From contig JAYQNH010000002.1 in assembly GCA_038144195.1 (NCBI GenBank), positions 1,488,001 through 1,552,000 on the forward strand: DNA of 64,000 nt, written 5' to 3'. The stretch comes from VMDJ01 sp038144195. Its GTDB lineage: Bacteria; Pseudomonadota; Gammaproteobacteria; Chromatiales; Chromatiaceae. The stretch's first letter is position 1. Each line of letters opens with the position of its first letter. The notes beneath the pieces are model-generated. The model was not told the DNA's origin, did not search any database, and was given only the letters and a program-made list of their open reading frames with translations. The translations under genes were made by a program, and so were the position numbers. Shown here piece by piece: positions 9,537 through 18,299 of this stretch.

Positions 9537-11198
9537 ATGTCTTATCAGGTCTTGGCGCGTCGCTGGCGTCCAAAAACCTTCTCGGAACTGGTTGGTCAAG
9601 AACACGTTGTCCGTGCGCTGAGTAATGCGCTGGATAACGATCGTTTGCACCACGCATATCTGTTCACCGGAACTCGTGGCGTGGGCAAAACTACCATCGC
9701 GCGCATCTTGTCGAAGTCACTTAACTGCGAAACCGGTGTGGGTTCTCAGCCATGTGGTGAATGCAGTGTGTGTCGTGAGGTTGATGAAGGTCGTTTTGTC
9801 GATTTGATCGAGGTCGATGCAGCATCAAAAACCGGCGTGGATGATACCCGCGAGCTGCTCGATAACGTGCCGTACGCACCAGTGCGTGGTCGTTATAAGG
9901 GGTACCTGATCGACGAGGTGCACATGTTCTCGAACCACAGCTTTAACGCGCTGTTAAAAACGCTCGAAGAACCACCACCACACGTTAAGTTTTTGCTTGC
10001 GACCACAGATCCACAAAAAGTACCGGTTACTGTGTTGTCGCGTTGTTTGCAGTTTGGCCTTAACCGTCTGCCCATTGAACAAATCGAAAAACAGTTTGAA
10101 CACATCTTAGGTGCGGAGAACATTCAAGCTGATAAAGAAGCGCTGTATCTGATCGCCCGTGCTGCAGATGGCAGTATGCGTGATGGTCTTAGCTTGCTTG
10201 ATCAAGCGATCGCTTTTGGTGGTGGCACAGTGCAGCTCGAACCAGTTCGCGACATGCTTGGCGTGGTTGCAGCCGATGAACTGCCAAAAATGCTGGCTGA
10301 CGTGCATGCCGGTGATGGCCATGCGGTTGTGCAATCGATTCAAGCACTCGCACAAGCGGCACCCGATTTCTCAGCCTTGTTAAAAGACCTGCTGACCTTA
10401 TTGCATCGTTTAAGTCTTCTTAAGCATGCGCCAGATGCTTGGCAGTCAGGGTGGGGTGATGCCAGTACCTTGCAGTCGTTGGCAGGTCAGTTAACGCCAG
10501 AAGATATTCAACTGTATTACCAGATCGGCTTGGTCGGTCAGCGTGACATCACGCTCGCGCCGGACATGCAAAGCGGCTTTGAGATGGTCCTGCTGAGGAT
10601 GATGGCTTTTCGCCCAGGGGCAGTGAGTGAGGCGACAACGCCAAAAGCTGCCCCGGTAAAAAAGCCAGCAATACCTCAAGCAGCCGCTAAGTCAGAACCG
10701 GCACCAGCGCCACAAGTTGCCGCAGCGAAATCTGTTGCAGCTACACAGCCTGTTCAAGCAAAAGAAGAGCAAGCGCCGACAGCAACAACTGAAGCGATAG
10801 CACAAACAAACGTTGATTTGATGGACTGGCATAAAGTGTTGCCGCGACTCGAGATCAACGGCATGGCGGCACAGCTAGCTGCCAACTGTATGCCGGTTGC
10901 TCAAGACGGAAACCTGTTGACCCTGTCGGTTGCTGAGAACTTTGCCAGTATGATGGGTTCAGCGGCAGAAAAACGTTTGCTCGAAGCACTGCAACGATTT
11001 GCGGGTAATAACCTCAAATTAAAACTGCAAAGTGGGCAGGCAAGCGACACACCTGCTGAGCGTGCGCAAGTGGCGGCAGAAAACCGTCAACAACAAGCCG
11101 AACACGATGTCTTGAATGATCCGTTTGTGCGTGGTCTTCAAGAAACTTTTGATGCCGAAGTGGTCGCGGGCTCTATCCGTGCCATCGAGCCGAAATAA
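9537..11198 (+). CDS. dnaX: DnaX, DNA polymerase III tau (and possibly gamma) subunit
   Basis: 553 residues. Clamp-loader AAA+ ATPase with Walker A GTRGVGKT (residues 45-52), zinc cysteines at 64, 73, 76 and 79, and Walker B LIDEVHMF. An Ala/Pro/Lys-rich linker (residues about 365-420) precedes the C-terminal tau domain, which contacts DnaE and DnaB. A zero-frame A AAA AAG heptamer lies in the linker at 10658-10664; a -1 shift there would stop after eight further codons (TAA 10688-10690), giving a product of about 384 residues like the E. coli gamma form. Followed by ybaB 20 bp downstream and recR, the usual operon. Confidence 0.95.
   Translation: MSYQVLARRWRPKTFSELVGQEHVVRALSNALDNDRLHHAYLFTGTRGVGKTTIARILSKSLNCETGVGSQPCGECSVCREVDEGRFVDLIEVDAASKTGVDDTRELLDNVPYAPVRGRYKGYLIDEVHMFSNHSFNALLKTLEEPPPHVKFLLATTDPQKVPVTVLSRCLQFGLNRLPIEQIEKQFEHILGAENIQADKEALYLIARAADGSMRDGLSLLDQAIAFGGGTVQLEPVRDMLGVVAADELPKMLADVHAGDGHAVVQSIQALAQAAPDFSALLKDLLTLLHRLSLLKHAPDAWQSGWGDASTLQSLAGQLTPEDIQLYYQIGLVGQRDITLAPDMQSGFEMVLLRMMAFRPGAVSEATTPKAAPVKKPAIPQAAAKSEPAPAPQVAAAKSVAATQPVQAKEEQAPTATTEAIAQTNVDLMDWHKVLPRLEINGMAAQLAANCMPVAQDGNLLTLSVAENFASMMGSAAEKRLLEALQRFAGNNLKLKLQSGQASDTPAERAQVAAENRQQQAEHDVLNDPFVRGLQETFDAEVVAGSIRAIEPK
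10658..10664 (+). promoter_or_regulatory. Candidate programmed -1 frameshift heptamer in dnaX
   Basis: A AAA AAG read in frame as GTA AAA AAG is the same slippery heptamer that E. coli dnaX uses to make gamma. The -1 frame reads eight codons and then TAA at 10688-10690. No obvious Shine-Dalgarno stimulator was seen upstream, and a downstream stem-loop is unclear. Confidence 0.5.
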
Positions 11199-11218
11199 CC
11201 AACCGAGAGATGTAAAAG

Positions 11219-11539
11219 ATGAAAGGTGGAATTGGTAACTTAATGAAACAAGCGCAAAAGATGCAGGCTGATCTGCAAAAGGCGCAAGAAGAACTCGCAA
11301 AAGCAGAGATTACCGGTGAGTCGGGTGGCGGCTTAGTTAGCGTAACCCTTAACGGTAAGCATGAAGTACGTCGCGTGCAGATCGATGACTCGGTACTTGA
11401 TGATAAAGAAATGCTTGAAGATCTGGTGGCAGCAGCAATGAACGATGCAGTACACAAGCTCGAAGCACATAGCAAAGAACAAATGGCTGGCGTAACCGCT
11501 GGTATCAACTTGCCACCGGGTATGAAGTTACCTTTCTAA
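11219..11539 (+). CDS. ybaB: YbaB/EbfC nucleoid-associated protein
   Basis: 106 residues with the family pattern MKGGIGNLMKQAQKMQADLQ at the N-terminus, a central GGGLVSVTLNGKHEVRRV sheet and the C-terminal LPPGMKLPF. It is a small dimeric DNA-binding protein. It sits between dnaX and recR; its stop TAA shares a base with the recR ATG (TAATG), so recR translation is probably coupled to it. Confidence 0.95.
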   Translation: MKGGIGNLMKQAQKMQADLQKAQEELAKAEITGESGGGLVSVTLNGKHEVRRVQIDDSVLDDKEMLEDLVAAAMNDAVHKLEAHSKEQMAGVTAGINLPPGMKLPF

Positions 11540-12141
11540 TGAGCGACGCTTCGCTACTGTCACAACTGATCGATGCACTGCGTTGTTTGCCCGGTGTTGG
11601 GCCAAAGTCTGCGCAACGGATGGCATTTCACTTATTAGAACGTAATCGTGAAGGCGGTCGACGTTTATCCGTTGTGCTTGCCGATGCCATGGAACAAATC
11701 GGACATTGCAAAACATGCCGAACACTCACCGAAAAAGAGATCTGCAGACTGTGTGCTCGTCCTGAGCGAGCCAATGGTGCTTTATGCGTAGTTGAGAACC
11801 CAATGGATGTGATGGCCATCGAACAAGCTACTGTCTTCCGAGGTTTGTATTACGTTCTTGGTGGTCGCTTATCGCCCCTCGATGGCATAGGACCTAAAGA
11901 ATTAGGTTTGGATCAATTGCGTGAACGATTAAAAAGCGGCGAGATCAACGAATTGATCTTAGCAATGACGACCACGGTAGAAGGCGAAGCCACTGCGCAT
12001 TACATTAGCGAGATGGCAGAAGGTGTGGTCGAAAATATCTCACGAATTGCACATGGTATACCGCTTGGGGGTGAGTTGGAGTATGTCGACAGCGGCACGT
12101 TGGCGCATGCATTTGCTGGAAGGCAGCGTATAAAAAGTTGA
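11539..12141 (+). CDS. recR: RecR, recombination mediator
   Basis: 200 residues. Helix-hairpin-helix (LPGVGPKSAQRMAF), zinc finger Cys57, Cys60, Cys69 and Cys72, then a Toprim domain (LCVVENPMDVMAIE; YYVLGGRLSPLDGIGP) and a C-terminal Walker-B-like segment. RecR acts with RecF and RecO to load RecA on gapped DNA. Last gene of the dnaX-ybaB-recR unit. Confidence 0.96.
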   Translation: MSDASLLSQLIDALRCLPGVGPKSAQRMAFHLLERNREGGRRLSVVLADAMEQIGHCKTCRTLTEKEICRLCARPERANGALCVVENPMDVMAIEQATVFRGLYYVLGGRLSPLDGIGPKELGLDQLRERLKSGEINELILAMTTTVEGEATAHYISEMAEGVVENISRIAHGIPLGGELEYVDSGTLAHAFAGRQRIKS

Positions 12142-12193
12142 TTAACGCTTTCTTGTAAACAACATCTTACAAATACAGCAAAGCGCATCATTT

Positions 12194-12223
12194 TTGCACT
12201 GCAATGTCGTTTTTTGTTATACG
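12194..12223 (+). promoter_or_regulatory. Candidate promoter of the sensor kinase gene
   Basis: TTGCAC (12194-12199), an 18-base spacer and TATACG (12218-12223) preceded by an extended -10 TGT (12215-12217). It lies in the only gap between recR and the kinase gene. Confidence 0.4.
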
Positions 12224-12335
12224 ATTTAGTGATCTACTTGCACAGGGATCCGTGATGTCAAACATGTCATCGAAACAAATAGACAATTAAGAAAGTAAGT
12301 TTTCCAAGTGGCTAATTACTGCTGCTGACAAGTCT

Positions 12336-13692
12336 GTGCGCTGGATTGTCGGTATGACGTTATTTTCGGTCACGGTTTCGGTAAGTATCCGTTTTTCCAT
12401 CCATGGCCTCAACAGCGATTACACCATTGGTATCATCGCGCCGCTGACCATTGCGCCTCTCGTCTCACTTACGCTTTTATCTGTTGCACGATTGCTAAAG
12501 CGTTCGAACATCCTATTAGCTAAGAAATACCCGGAACTGGCTGAATCTCATGCAGCTAGCAGGGCGAAATCAGATTTTTCTTGCCAATATGTCGCATGAG
12601 ATTCGCACACCGCTAAATGGTCTCTTTGGCTCGTTACAGATTATTCAGCAAAACAAAAGTGACACGGCGATGGTGGACAAGTACACCCAAGTCGCAATGA
12701 GTAGCTACTACTCTGTCATTGGTATCGTGAATGACATCTTGGATATGACCAAGGTTACCGAGGGAAAAATCTCTTTGTATCCTGAGCCTGCTCACTTAAA
12801 GGATATATTGGGTGGTGTTTGTAGTGACTATGCTGCGACGGCTCGTCAAAAGGGCATACAGCTTGATGGCCACATGAGTGATGCGGCGAAGCAGGGTAAT
12901 CGCTTGATTGACACTTTACGCTTAGGTCAGATACTGCGAAACCTTGTCTCGAATGCCTTGAAGTTTACTGATGAAGGCAAGGTCGAGATCTTTATCGATG
13001 TTGGTAAGCAAGCTAATCAGATCATTATTACCGTAAAAGATAGCGGTGCGGGTATTCCAGAAAACAAGCTCGATACGATCTTTGAAGCGTTTGAACAAGT
13101 TGATGCTTCACGGACCACTGAGCGTCGCGGAACAGGTCTAGGTTTACCGATTGTTAAACGTTTGGTTGAACTGATGAGCGGTGAGGTCAGCGTTAGCTCA
13201 ACGCTTGGCGAAGGCACAACCTTTACCGTCACTGTTGAGTTGCCCATTACTCAAGAGAAAGTAAAGCAGGATATTGCAGAACAGATCACTGATGTTAAGC
13301 CTGCACGCATTTTGTTGGCTGAAGACGTCAAGACTAATCAGATGATCTTTGAGGTGATGCTGCGAGATGAGCCGTATGAGATTGGTATGGCCGATGATGG
13401 TGAGATTGCGGTTCAAATGGCGTTATCAGGTAACTATGACGTGGTCTTTATGGACATCATGATGCCTAATATGGGTGGCATTGAGGCACTCCAAGCGTTG
13501 AAGGTTGCGGGCTTTGATCGGCCGATCATCGCTTGTACTGCGAATGTGATGAAAGACGATGTTGAGCAATATCTTGCCGCTGGTTTTGATGGCGTAATCG
13601 GTAAGCCTTACTTGCGCGATGAACTGCGGATGCATATTCAGTCAGCGGTAAGCTCGGGTAATGATGTCTCTTCGGGGAATGCGCAGAACTAA
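12336..13692 (+). CDS. Hybrid sensor histidine kinase with receiver domain (frameshift; possible upstream in-frame stop)
   Basis: Two membrane segments (IVGMTLFSVTVSVSI; IIAPLTIAPLVSLTLLSVA) lead to a HisKA helix with MSHEIRTPLN (phospho-accepting His), HATPase_c boxes LRNLVSNALKF, DSGAGIP and GTGLGLPI, and a C-terminal receiver with acidic AED, phospho-Asp in VVFMDIMMP and Lys in GKPY. It would phosphorylate its own receiver or a phosphotransfer partner; the signal is unknown and the periplasmic loop is short. One extra T near 12577 (GATTTTTCTTGCC) splits the gene before the HisKA. The same frame extends up to ATG 12255 with a good AGGGA site, but is interrupted by TAA 12288-12290, so the true start may be 12255. 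Confidence 0.82.
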
Positions 13693-13739
13693 CAGAGAGT
13701 GCTACATTAAGGCCTTAAGTGATTTAAGAGGGCTGCAAT

Positions 13740-14084
13740 GTGAGTGACTGTATTTTTTGCAAAATTGTTAGCGGTGATATTCCATCCGACAAGGTATACG
13801 AAGATGATCTTGTGATTGGTTTTCGTGACCTTAATCCGCAAGCGCCACATCACTATTTATTAATCCCTAAGCAACATATCGCCACGATCAATGATGTGGA
13901 TCAAAGTAACGAAGCGATTATGGGGCGTTTATATGCTGCTGCAGCAACCTTGGCCAAAGAGTTAGGTTTTGATGAAGCGGGTTACCGTGCGGTGATGAAC
14001 TGTAATGGCGATGGAGGTCAGACGGTTTATCACGTGCATCTTCATGTATTGGCGGGTCGTCAACTTACTTGGCCTCCAGGCTAG
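13740..14084 (+). CDS. hinT: HIT-family nucleotide hydrolase (HinT-like)
   Basis: 114 residues starting at GTG 13740 (MSDCIFCKIVSGDIPSDKVYEDD). Ends with the histidine triad HVHLHVLAGRQL. HinT proteins hydrolyse purine nucleoside phosphoramidates such as lysyl-AMP. The ATG at 13738 is followed directly by TGA in its own frame, so GTG is the start. Followed 3 bp later by the DUF188 gene. Confidence 0.92.
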   Translation: MSDCIFCKIVSGDIPSDKVYEDDLVIGFRDLNPQAPHHYLLIPKQHIATINDVDQSNEAIMGRLYAAAATLAKELGFDEAGYRAVMNCNGDGGQTVYHVHLHVLAGRQLTWPPG

Positions 14085-14087
14085 TTT

Positions 14088-14537
14088 ATGGCGCAGATCT
14101 GGGTGGATGCTGATGCGTGTCCGGTGATCATTAAAGAGGTGCTTTATAAAGCGGCTGTACGTACACAAACACAGCTGACGTTAGTGGCTAATCAGGCGTT
14201 ATCAGTACCTCACTCAAAATACATCTCAAGTGTTCAAGTGCCATCAGGTTATGATGTTGCAGATAACGAGATTGTTCAGCGAAGTGCAGCAGGTGATCTG
14301 GTGATAACCAGTGATATTCCCTTGGCCGATGAAATCATCACCAAAGGTGGTTTGGCGCTCAGCCCGCGCGGTGAGTTATTTACCGCTGAAAATATCAAAG
14401 GCCGTTTAAACATCCGTGACTTTATGGAAACCATGCGTAGCAGTGGGATTCAATCAGGCGGACCTGCCGCACTTAATGCCAACGATAAGCAGGCGTTTGC
14501 GAATCAGTTAGATCGTTGGTTGGCTAAGCAGCGTTAG
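14088..14537 (+). CDS. YaiI/YqxD family (DUF188) protein
   Basis: 149 residues matching the DUF188/YaiI family: IWVDADACPVIIKEVLYKAA at the N-terminus and DNEIVQRSAAGDLVITSDIPLADEI in the middle, with conserved Asp residues of a PIN-like fold. A nuclease activity is plausible from the fold but not established. It overlaps the convergent ABC1-type gene by 14 bp at the 3' end. Confidence 0.88.
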   Translation: MAQIWVDADACPVIIKEVLYKAAVRTQTQLTLVANQALSVPHSKYISSVQVPSGYDVADNEIVQRSAAGDLVITSDIPLADEIITKGGLALSPRGELFTAENIKGRLNIRDFMETMRSSGIQSGGPAALNANDKQAFANQLDRWLAKQR

Positions 14538-15834
14538 CAAACGAGCTGACGATAGGTCTTACTGGTAAATCGGCATTAATCTTTTGTAGCGTCAGATACA
14601 GGCCACCGAGCTTGCGGTGTAGAAATAGTACATCGGTGGGTGGTAAGCGATAAAACTTTTGTTTTAAGCGAAGATCCACCACCAGCTCTTGGAGCTCATC
14701 TGCGATTTGAAGCTGACGGAAGTTCACGTTCTCTGCCATTCGTAGTGGTGAGGTTGCCAATTCAATCATTTGATTGATCGCATATGCGTATGGTTCTGGA
14801 TCAGTAGTGTCGAGATAGCCCACCTGGCAGGCGCTGTGATGGATGGCTTGTTGGTTGTTATCTAAACAGGCTGTAAGCAGCTGTTTGAGTGCTTGCTGTA
14901 ACGCATCAGGGATGACGCGTGTGGCGCCAAAGTCGAGCAGCTGTAGTACACGACGATCCGCATCGTAGAGGTAGTTGGCGAAGTTGGGGTCAGTTTGTGC
15001 TGTTCCCCATTCGAACACTTCGGTTACGGCAAGGCTGAGCAGTCGATTGCCCATTTCATTGCGCAATTCAGCTGGTTCGTTTACTAGCTCATCAATAGGT
15101 TTGCCATCAAGCCAGTCCATAACTAGTACGTGCTCGGTTGTTAGCTCATCCAATACCGCAGGCACTTCTAGATAGTCGATAGCTTTGGTGCGCTCGGCAT
15201 AGTCCTTAAGGTGTTGTGCTTCGAGCAGGTAATCTGCTTCGGTGTGTAGTTGTTGCTTGGCTTCCTCAAGAAGTGGAGACAGGTCTAAACCCTCAGGTAG
15301 TAGGCCGGACCAGCGGAACACCATTGCAACATTATCAATGTCACTGTCGATGCTTTTACGAATGCCTGGGTATTGGAGTTTGACTGCCACACGACGACCA
15401 TTTTTCAACTCGGCGTAATGCACTTGCCCAATCGAGGCGGCAGCGACGGGTGTGAAGTTAAAGCGTTGGAATTGTTGATCCCAGTTATCTCCCCAGTTCG
15501 CTTTTAGCACTTTGGCGGTTTCGCCCAGTGGGAGGTGAGTGGCATCTGAGCGTAAAGAGCTGAGCAGCTCGCTGAGCTCGGGAGGTAGTACGTTGCCACT
15601 GTCCATCGATAACAGCTGGCCAAGCTTCATCGCAGCGCCACGCAGCTCAGAGAGTGTTTTGCCCATGCGCTCTAGATTGCGCGGCGTTAACACAAGATCT
15701 TTGAGCGCAGGACGGTTGCCGCTTGCCCATTGTTTGCCGGCTTCAGTCATTACACCTGTGGCAATGCCGCCGGCAAGCTTACTCAGCACGCCAAAGCGAC
15801 CAATGCGGCTTGTGGTGACCTTTCTGCCTGACAT
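14524..15834 (-). CDS. ABC1/UbiB/COQ8-family atypical kinase
   Basis: 436 residues. Shows the ABC1 signatures: AAMKLGQLLSMD (KxGQ motif), the Ala-rich loop VAAASIGQVHYAEL replacing the kinase glycine loop, VAVKLQYPG (ATP-binding Lys), QTDPNFANYLYD and LLDFGATR (DFG). COQ8-like proteins support ubiquinone synthesis through an ATPase activity. No C-terminal membrane helices of UbiB are seen and no ubi genes are adjacent, so this is the AarF-like paralogue rather than UbiB itself. The ATG shares its first base with the stop of the upstream DUF3846-like gene. Confidence 0.85.
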   Translation of the reverse strand: MSGRKVTTSRIGRFGVLSKLAGGIATGVMTEAGKQWASGNRPALKDLVLTPRNLERMGKTLSELRGAAMKLGQLLSMDSGNVLPPELSELLSSLRSDATHLPLGETAKVLKANWGDNWDQQFQRFNFTPVAAASIGQVHYAELKNGRRVAVKLQYPGIRKSIDSDIDNVAMVFRWSGLLPEGLDLSPLLEEAKQQLHTEADYLLEAQHLKDYAERTKAIDYLEVPAVLDELTTEHVLVMDWLDGKPIDELVNEPAELRNEMGNRLLSLAVTEVFEWGTAQTDPNFANYLYDADRRVLQLLDFGATRVIPDALQQALKQLLTACLDNNQQAIHHSACQVGYLDTTDPEPYAYAINQMIELATSPLRMAENVNFRQLQIADELQELVVDLRLKQKFYRLPPTDVLFLHRKLGGLYLTLQKINADLPVRPIVSSFANAA

Positions 15835-16139
15835 TAAGCAGCAGCTGTAAAAGCGATGCGTGACTCTAGATCGTTAGCATCTAAAGCGGTGTCACTAAGT
15901 GCATCCTCAGTTTTGCTCATCACGATGGCTCTACCTGATATAGGTGCCAGTTTGTCGATCTGGAAGCGCCCTTTGGCCTGGCGTAGAAAACACTCTTCAT
16001 CGAAAAAGATGTGGTGATCGTTTCCAATGGCGTCGGAAATGATGGTGTCGTATCCGATCAATGTTTGAATGTCGGTTTCATTTAGAATCTCGATCAAATC
16101 GATTGATTGAGTTTCTGGGGTGATGAGATAGGCTTTCAT
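15834..16139 (-). CDS. Small DUF3846-like hypothetical protein
   Basis: 101 residues (MKAYLITPETQSIDLIEI...). The central part, FFDEECFLRQAKGRFQID, followed by SGRAIVMSK, resembles the DUF3846 pattern of a nucleotide- or phage-related small domain, but I am unsure of membership. No signal peptide or membrane segment. Its stop overlaps the start of the ABC1-type kinase gene, suggesting a two-gene unit. Confidence 0.6.
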   Translation of the reverse strand: MKAYLITPETQSIDLIEILNETDIQTLIGYDTIISDAIGNDHHIFFDEECFLRQAKGRFQIDKLAPISGRAIVMSKTEDALSDTALDANDLESRIAFTAAA

Positions 16140-16325
16140 GAAAACTCCGTGTTTAACTTTTGATTACGTTTTAGCAAAAATGGTGAAACAAAATACCTCA
16201 GTCGTATAGGTAATCGAGGGTTTTTAATGAATGTCTAGGAATAAAATGGGTAAGCGTGAACAAGTTCTGTCAAAACGATGTGAAGTTGTGGATGATTCGC
16301 CTATGAAAACAAAGAGAGCTAATTG

Positions 16326-17363
16326 ATGCTAACTGACCACGATTTAGACGGTTTGCCTGCAGCTTCTGCCGCAGCCGCCAACATGATGCACGCAATGGGC
16401 ATGAGCATAGCTCAGCTGCATGGCTTTTTCACTTTGATAGGGTTTTACGCAGGTACGCGTCGTCCTGAAGAAGATTACATGCCGGGCATCCAAGCGGTGT
16501 CACAAACCATTCCGACCAATCGCGATGTGCCGATTGATGAACAGGTAGAAGATTTTTACGAAGGGTATGAATTACCGATTGGTGAATTCATGTTCAAGTG
16601 GGGTGCGGATGTGACCTTTGAGCAGATCCCGCTCGAAAATTCAGATCAGACCGCACAGATCTACCAAATTCGTAACTTTGATTTATTTCCAGAAGGTAAG
16701 CGAGCTGGAGTTAAGCAAGCTGATCACTTGGCTGCATTTGATGAATTGTATTTCCCGTTCTTAGAGGCAGTGGGTGAGCAAACAGCACGTTTTCCTGAGT
16801 GCTCTTTGCGTCAGTCGTTTCAATGCGGTGTGTTGCAAATGCAGATCTTTGGCCATCTCGATGTTTTAGCTGCAACACAAACGAACTTTTATTTAACGGA
16901 TACTTTGCCGCCGATGATTGGGCACTTCTTCCGAGGCTTTACCCAGAACAAGCTCGAAGAAGTCACGACTTTGCAGCCGCTGCAGGTCGCGATGATGGGC
17001 ATGGGTGTTGGCCCGAATGCGTATATGGAGCAATACCTAGGTTATCAGCATCAGCTTATTGAACTTTGCACGGATGATCTTGCGCCAGAGGCTTTCTTTG
17101 ACTGTGCCTTAGCCCAAGCGAAAAGCTATAACGATTCGGTGAAGGGTGATTTGTTGCCGTTGAGTCGGTCGAATGTGAAGTTATTGGATATCCCTATTTG
17201 GAATGAGGCATGCGATAGCTTCTTTTTAGTCAACGGTTATGTGAAACAAATCTGGGGATTTGATGCCAGTTCAGCTGAAGGTTTAGCGTACTGGGATTAC
17301 AAGGCCTGTGTGGCGCAGACCATCTATGCCTCTTTGACTGAAAGTAAAGAAAGGCAGCACTAA
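16326..17363 (+). CDS. Hypothetical protein of unknown function, co-transcribed with an FAD oxidoreductase
   Basis: 345 residues, soluble, acidic, with no signal peptide. ATG 16326 is preferred over the adjacent TTG 16323; AGAGAG lies 8-13 bases upstream. Features: an Ala/Met-rich start (AASAAAANMMHAMGMSIAQL), aromatic-rich helices (YEGYELPIGEFMFKWG), and scattered Met/Cys residues. I do not recognise a domain. Its stop TAA directly abuts the ATG of the FAD-dependent oxidoreductase (TAAATG), so the two products probably act together. What it binds cannot be read from the sequence. Confidence 0.75.
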   Translation: MLTDHDLDGLPAASAAAANMMHAMGMSIAQLHGFFTLIGFYAGTRRPEEDYMPGIQAVSQTIPTNRDVPIDEQVEDFYEGYELPIGEFMFKWGADVTFEQIPLENSDQTAQIYQIRNFDLFPEGKRAGVKQADHLAAFDELYFPFLEAVGEQTARFPECSLRQSFQCGVLQMQIFGHLDVLAATQTNFYLTDTLPPMIGHFFRGFTQNKLEEVTTLQPLQVAMMGMGVGPNAYMEQYLGYQHQLIELCTDDLAPEAFFDCALAQAKSYNDSVKGDLLPLSRSNVKLLDIPIWNEACDSFFLVNGYVKQIWGFDASSAEGLAYWDYKACVAQTIYASLTESKERQH

Positions 17364-18299
17364 ATGCTGGATGTACTGGTGATTGGCGCTGGTATGACGG
17401 GCATTTCTTGTGCACGTCAGCTGCATGCGTCAGGTCTTGATGTTGTGGTGCTCGATAAAGGGCGTGGTATTGGTGGGCGCATGGCGACACGTCGTGCTGA
17501 TATCAATGGTCAAACCATTTGCTTCGACCACGGTGCGCAATATGTAACTGCGCGTGATGCAGGCTTTCAGCAAGCACTCAATGAGATCAGTGATAGTGCG
17601 GTGTTATGGGCTGATGCAGGTAAGCCTGGTGCTTATGCCGGTGTTCCGGGCATGTCGAGTATTCCTAAAGCCTTAGCTGAAGGCTTAACGATTCATCAAA
17701 GCGAGCGCGTTGAGAAACTTGAGCTGCATGGTGATTACTGGCTTGCATCAACTGAGGCAAATAGCTGGCAAGCCAAACGTGTGGTGATGACAGTACCGTT
17801 TCCGCAGGTCGCTCCAATTATCGGTGAAGATCATCCTTTATCTGCCAAGCTCACTTGGCTCGAGTTTGCACCCTGCATGACGTTGATGGCGGGCTTTAAG
17901 CCACAGGTAAAGCTTGATAAAGCAACGCGTTTAAATGCAGCGAGTGATTTGTCATGGATTGCGTATAACAGTGGTAAACCAGGGCGTGAAGATGTTGTCG
18001 ATGCGTGGTTAGCGCAGGCTAGTGTCGACTGGAGTGCCGCACGGGTTAATCAAGATAAGGCAAAGACTGAGCAGGAGATGCAAGTGCTGCTTTGTGAGGC
18101 CTTGTCTTTAGATCCGGCGGATATGTTGCACTCGGCTTTTCATAGCTGGCTTTATGCTCGAATTGTGAATCCGCTAGGTGTGCCTTACTTGGCCGATGAG
18201 ACGCAATCGCTTTATTTAGGTGGTGATTGGTGTTTGGGTGCGCGTGTTGAGTCGGCTTGGCAAAGCGGTACAGCCATTGCGCAGGTATTAACGGCTTAA
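17364..18299 (+). CDS. FAD/NAD(P)-binding amine-oxidase-like (renalase-type) protein
   Basis: 311 residues. N-terminal Rossmann dinucleotide motif VIGAGMTGISCARQL and VVLDKGRGIGGRMATRR (FAD ADP-binding and the GG doublet), then FDHGAQYVTARD. The C-terminal YLGGDWCLGARVESAWQSG is the FAD-binding end seen in renalase and amine oxidase families. It probably oxidises a reduced nicotinamide or small amine; the substrate is unknown. It follows the unknown 345-residue protein without a gap and converges on ybbP with a 4-bp overlap. Confidence 0.88.
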   Translation: MLDVLVIGAGMTGISCARQLHASGLDVVVLDKGRGIGGRMATRRADINGQTICFDHGAQYVTARDAGFQQALNEISDSAVLWADAGKPGAYAGVPGMSSIPKALAEGLTIHQSERVEKLELHGDYWLASTEANSWQAKRVVMTVPFPQVAPIIGEDHPLSAKLTWLEFAPCMTLMAGFKPQVKLDKATRLNAASDLSWIAYNSGKPGREDVVDAWLAQASVDWSAARVNQDKAKTEQEMQVLLCEALSLDPADMLHSAFHSWLYARIVNPLGVPYLADETQSLYLGGDWCLGARVESAWQSGTAIAQVLTA

